Source: Pseudomonadota bacterium (GTDB lineage Bacteria > Pseudomonadota > Gammaproteobacteria > Steroidobacterales > Steroidobacteraceae). From it: DNA of 25,519 bases. Of the stretch, positions 22,709 to 25,519 are shown piece by piece. Made by a program: the position numbers and the translations under genes. The stretch's first letter is position 1. Each line of letters begins with the position of its first letter. The notes beneath the pieces were generated by a model. It was not told where the DNA came from and made no database searches. It saw nothing but the letters and a program-made list of their open reading frames with translations. The stretch is from positions 1-25,519 of the forward strand of contig JAJZLX010000430.1 in the NCBI GenBank assembly GCA_021850555.1, in the 5' to 3' direction.

Positions 22709-23983
22709 ATGCCCGGAATGTTTCATCCGCTGTCGCTGTTCGTGGGCTGGCGCTACGTGCGCGCCCGCTCTCACAAGTTCTTCGTTTCCTTCATCACCTG
22801 GACATCCCTCGCCGGGGTGTGCGTCGGGGTGGCGGCCCTGATCGTCATTCTTTCGGTGATGAACGGCTTTGAGAGCGACCTGAGGTCACGCCTCCTCTCC
22901 CTCGATGCCGATGCCCGCGTCGTCACGCGCGATCCCGGGCAGCGCTCAGGCTCGGCGAGCCCGGCGCAATGGCGCGCGGCCGAGAAGGTGATCCGCGCAA
23001 CTCCCGGCGTGACCGGCGTCGCCCCCTTCGCGCAGCTGCAGGCGCTCGCGGTGCGCACCCCGCAGATGTTGCCGGTGCTGCTGCGAGGCATCGATCCGAA
23101 GGTCGAGCCTTCGGTGAGCCGCCTCGTCGGCGCCCTCAAGGCGGGCAAGCTCTCGGACCTCGCCCCCGGAAGCGATCACGTGATCATCGGCGAGGTGATC
23201 GCCGAGGAGCTCGGCCTCGAGCCCGGAAGCCGGATGACGCTGCTCATTCCCGCCGTGACCTCCGGCGGGCTGCCGGTGCCGCAGCTGCGCAGATTCGAGG
23301 TCGCCGGTGTGTTCTCGATCGGGCTCGCCGACAGCGACGCGACCCTGGTGTTCGCCAACATCCACGATGTGCGCGCGCTCCTGCCTCCCGGCGGGCTCGA
23401 TCAGGGCCTGCATGTGCGCTATCGCAACCCGCTCGATGCGCCGCAGGTCTCGGCCCGCCTGCGCGAGCGGCTGCCGAGGCGCTTCCGGGTGATCGACTGG
23501 ACGCAGGACAATGCGGCCTACTTTCGCGCCATCCGCATCGAGAAGACCATGATGTCCCTGATCCTGCTGCTGATCGTGGCGGTGGCCGCCTTCAACATCG
23601 TCGCCATGCTGGTCATGGTGGTGAACGACAAGCGCACCGACATCGCCATTCTGCGCACCTTCGGGGCTTCCCCGCGGCGGGTGCTCGGCATCTTCCTCAC
23701 CCAGGGTCTCACCATCGGCTGGCTGGGGGTGGCCCTCGGGGTGGCGCTCGGCCTGACGCTCGCCTGGCATGTCGATCCGGTGGCGGCTTTCCTGCAAAGT
23801 GCCTTCGGCTTCCAGATCTTCAACGCCCATGTCTACTACATCACCACCATCCCTTCGGTGGTGAAATGGAGCAACGTTGTGACGATCGGCGCAGCGGCGC
23901 TGCTGCTCACCGCGGCGGCCACCGTGTACCCGGCGGTGCGCGCCGCCCGCACCTCTCCGGCCGAAGCGCTGCGCTACGAGTAG
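22709..23983 (+). CDS. lolC: Lipoprotein-releasing ABC transporter permease, LolC/LolE family
   Basis: LolC and LolE form the membrane part of LolCDE, which extracts mature lipoproteins from the inner membrane and passes them to LolA. The 424-residue protein begins with PLSLFVGWRYVRAR, like the E. coli LolC start. It has a first membrane segment (about 25-50) ending in LSVMNGFE, a large periplasmic domain, and three C-terminal segments with the coupling motif NDKRTDIAILRTFGASPRRV. The ATG at 22709 is preceded by GGGGGGA at 22692-22698. The ATG at 22718 matches homologue N-termini better but has no ribosome-binding site at a workable distance. The LolC/LolE assignment between the two permeases is uncertain. 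Confidence 0.9.
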   Translation: MPGMFHPLSLFVGWRYVRARSHKFFVSFITWTSLAGVCVGVAALIVILSVMNGFESDLRSRLLSLDADARVVTRDPGQRSGSASPAQWRAAEKVIRATPGVTGVAPFAQLQALAVRTPQMLPVLLRGIDPKVEPSVSRLVGALKAGKLSDLAPGSDHVIIGEVIAEELGLEPGSRMTLLIPAVTSGGLPVPQLRRFEVAGVFSIGLADSDATLVFANIHDVRALLPPGGLDQGLHVRYRNPLDAPQVSARLRERLPRRFRVIDWTQDNAAYFRAIRIEKTMMSLILLLIVAVAAFNIVAMLVMVVNDKRTDIAILRTFGASPRRVLGIFLTQGLTIGWLGVALGVALGLTLAWHVDPVAAFLQSAFGFQIFNAHVYYITTIPSVVKWSNVVTIGAAALLLTAAATVYPAVRAARTSPAEALRYE

Positions 23984-23990
23984 GCAGTCG

Positions 23991-25244
23991 ATGCAGAGCC
24001 GGTACGAATGGATGATCGGCACGCGCTACCTGCGCTCGACGCATCGGCGCGGCTTCGTCTCCTTCGTGGCGCTGATGTCGGTCTGCGGCCTGGCGCTCGG
24101 GGTGGCCACCTTGATCGTGGTGCTCTCGGTGATGAACGGCTTCGGGCGCGAGCTGCGCAGCCGCATCCTGAGTGTCACCTCGGATGCGACCATCATGGGA
24201 CTGCAGGGCACCATCGCCGATTGGCAGGCCGTGCAGCGGCAGATCGAGCGCCAGCCGCACGTGCTCGCGGTGGCCCCCTACATCGAGCAGCACGCCATGC
24301 TTGCTCATGGCGAGCGCATCGCCGGCGCTTCGGTGCGCGGCGTGCGGCCCGCGCGGGAGATTCACGTCACCTCGCTGGCGCGCCACCTCGAGGCCGGAAG
24401 CCTGCGGGATCTGCGTCCGGGCCGCTACGACGTGATCCTCGGCGTCGATCTGGCCCGCGCGCTCGATGTGCGGGTGGGGCAGTCGGTGGTGCTGATCGCG
24501 CCGGAGGGCATCGCCACACCCGCCGGACTCGTGCCGCGGATGCGCAGATTCAAGGTGGTGGGACTGTTTCACTCCGGCATGTATCAGTACGACCGGGGGC
24601 TCGCGCTGATCAACCTGACGGACGCATCGAGGCTGTTTGGTCTCGGGCCGGACGAGGTCACCGGCATGCGCCTGAGGCTCGATGATCCCTGGCAGGCCCC
24701 GCAGGTGGTGCGCAAGGTGGCCTATGCCCTCGGGGGCGCCGGCTACTATGTGAGCGACTGGACGGACAAGCACGTCAATTTCTTCCGCTCCATCGAGAGC
24801 ACGAAGTCGATGATGTTCGTGATTCTGTCGATGATCGTGGCGGTGGCGGCGTTCAACATCGTCGCCACGCTGGTCATGATCGTGAAGGAGAAGCAGTCCG
24901 ACATCGCGATCCTGCGCACCTTCGGCGCACGGCCTCTCAACGTGCTCGCCCTGTTCGCGGTGCAGGGCACGCTGATCGGGCTCGCCGGGACGGGGCTCGG
25001 GGCGGGGCTCGGGGTGCTGGTCTCCGATCACCTCGAGGCGCTCGTCGCGGCGCTTCAGCGGCTGCTGCACACCCAGTTTCTCAACCCCCAGGTGTACTAC
25101 ATGAGCGAACTGCCGGCCTACGTCCAGGGATCCGATGTACTGCGCGTCTGCGGCGTGGCGTTCCTGCTGTGCGCGCTCGCGACGGTGTATCCGGCTTGGC
25201 GCGCCGCGCGCACCGCCCCCGCGGAGGCTTTGCGGCATGAGTAA
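23991..25244 (+). CDS. lolE: Lipoprotein-releasing ABC transporter permease, second LolC/LolE paralogue
   Basis: A 417-residue paralogue of the preceding permease. It has the same layout: N-terminal YEWMIGTRYLRS, a first membrane segment ending in LSVMNGFG, a periplasmic domain, and three C-terminal segments with the coupling motif KEKQSDIAILRTFGARPLNV. Both proteins end in the pattern ATVYPA-x-RAAR-x-x-PAEALR-x-E, showing an origin by duplication, as for LolC and LolE of E. coli. The ATG is 7 bases after the previous stop. The last 8 bases overlap the lolD start, so permease and ATPase synthesis should be coupled. Which of the two contacts LolA cannot be settled here. Confidence 0.9.
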   Translation: MQSRYEWMIGTRYLRSTHRRGFVSFVALMSVCGLALGVATLIVVLSVMNGFGRELRSRILSVTSDATIMGLQGTIADWQAVQRQIERQPHVLAVAPYIEQHAMLAHGERIAGASVRGVRPAREIHVTSLARHLEAGSLRDLRPGRYDVILGVDLARALDVRVGQSVVLIAPEGIATPAGLVPRMRRFKVVGLFHSGMYQYDRGLALINLTDASRLFGLGPDEVTGMRLRLDDPWQAPQVVRKVAYALGGAGYYVSDWTDKHVNFFRSIESTKSMMFVILSMIVAVAAFNIVATLVMIVKEKQSDIAILRTFGARPLNVLALFAVQGTLIGLAGTGLGAGLGVLVSDHLEALVAALQRLLHTQFLNPQVYYMSELPAYVQGSDVLRVCGVAFLLCALATVYPAWRAARTAPAEALRHE

Positions 25245-25519
25245 CGTGGTGCTCGAGGCGCGCGGGGTCGGCAGAAGCTTCCAGCAGGGCCCGGTGACGC
25301 TCGAGGTGCTTCGCGGCGTCGAGCTGAAGATCACCGAGGGCGAGCGGCTCTCGATCGTCGGGGCGTCCGGCTCCGGCAAGACGACGCTGCTGCAGATTCT
25401 CGGCGGCCTCGACCGGCCGAGCACCGGGCAGGTCATGATCGATGGACGCGACATACACGCGCTCACCGAGAGGGAAAGGGGCGAGCTGCGCAATCGCACG
25501 CTCGGCTTCGTCTACCAGT
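25237..25519 (+). CDS. lolD: Lipoprotein-releasing ABC transporter ATPase LolD, 5' part
   Basis: The first 94 codons of an ABC ATPase that would energise the two permeases upstream. It starts at ATG 25237, overlapping the preceding stop by 8 bases, with GGAGG at 25223-25227. The visible part has the family start (SNVVLEARGVGRSF), Walker A GASGSGKTTLLQILGGLD, and the region leading to the Q-loop (LGFVYQ), where the window ends. The signature and Walker B motifs lie beyond the edge. The order permease-permease-ATPase differs from the lolC-lolD-lolE order of E. coli. Confidence 0.93.
   Translation, partial: MSNVVLEARGVGRSFQQGPVTLEVLRGVELKITEGERLSIVGASGSGKTTLLQILGGLDRPSTGQVMIDGRDIHALTERERGELRNRTLGFVYQ

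Noticed and set aside
23907..25499. Minus-strand 530-codon frame opposite the Lol genes
   Set aside because: It reads through three overlapping well-supported genes and has biased His/Arg/Gln composition.
1..25519. Mobile elements, CRISPR arrays, tRNA or rRNA genes, defence islands
   Set aside because: No transposase, integrase, regular direct repeats, cloverleaf or defence-type domains were seen; composition is even across the window.

Overview
This GC-rich window (visibly about two thirds G+C, almost every coding third position G or C) looks like an ordinary chromosomal core region of a gammaproteobacterium. The order glutaredoxin-like, lepA, lepB, DUF4845, rnc, era, recO, pdxJ, acpS is characteristic of that class. 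The later mfd/csiV and lolC/lolE/lolD genes also fit. A secreted S10 carboxypeptidase and a split MacB-type exporter suggest a xanthomonad-, Steroidobacter- or Nevskia-like relative, but that is a guess from gene content. I see no rRNA, tRNA, insertion sequence, prophage, CRISPR array or toxin-antitoxin pair.

Layout. (1) 1-10262, plus strand: a dense run of thirteen genes. It begins with the 3' end of a glutaredoxin-fold gene and continues with translation and export factors (lepA, lepB), a DUF4845 membrane protein, RNA processing and ribosome assembly (rnc, era), recombination repair (recO), vitamin B6 and ACP activation (pdxJ, acpS), a DEDDy 3'-5' exonuclease, the 23S rRNA methyltransferase rlmD and the muropeptide recycling enzyme nagZ. 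Many genes overlap by 4-8 bases or nearly touch, so translational coupling is likely. (2) 10540-14960, plus strand: a four-gene exporter with a MacA-like adaptor, an ATPase and two different FtsX-type permeases, behind a leader with a perfect inverted repeat. (3) 22582-15216, minus strand: a small secreted protein, a stand-alone class III nucleotide cyclase, mfd (overlapping the cyclase stop as TTGA), csiV and a secreted S10 serine carboxypeptidase. (4) 22709-25519, plus strand, divergent from block 3: two LolC/E-type permeases and the start of lolD, the lipoprotein-release machinery, cut by the window edge.

I did not find a clearly new biological system. The items most worth a second look are the nucleotide cyclase with His at the usual purine-selecting Lys position, translationally coupled to mfd; the four-gene split exporter with its inverted-repeat leader; tandem hairpins just ahead of the S10 peptidase; and the small exported protein divergent from the Lol operon. 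Several genes appear to start with GTG or TTG (rnc, era, pdxJ, rlmD, cyclase, mfd). I chose those starts from family length, conserved N-termini and overlap with the upstream stop codon.
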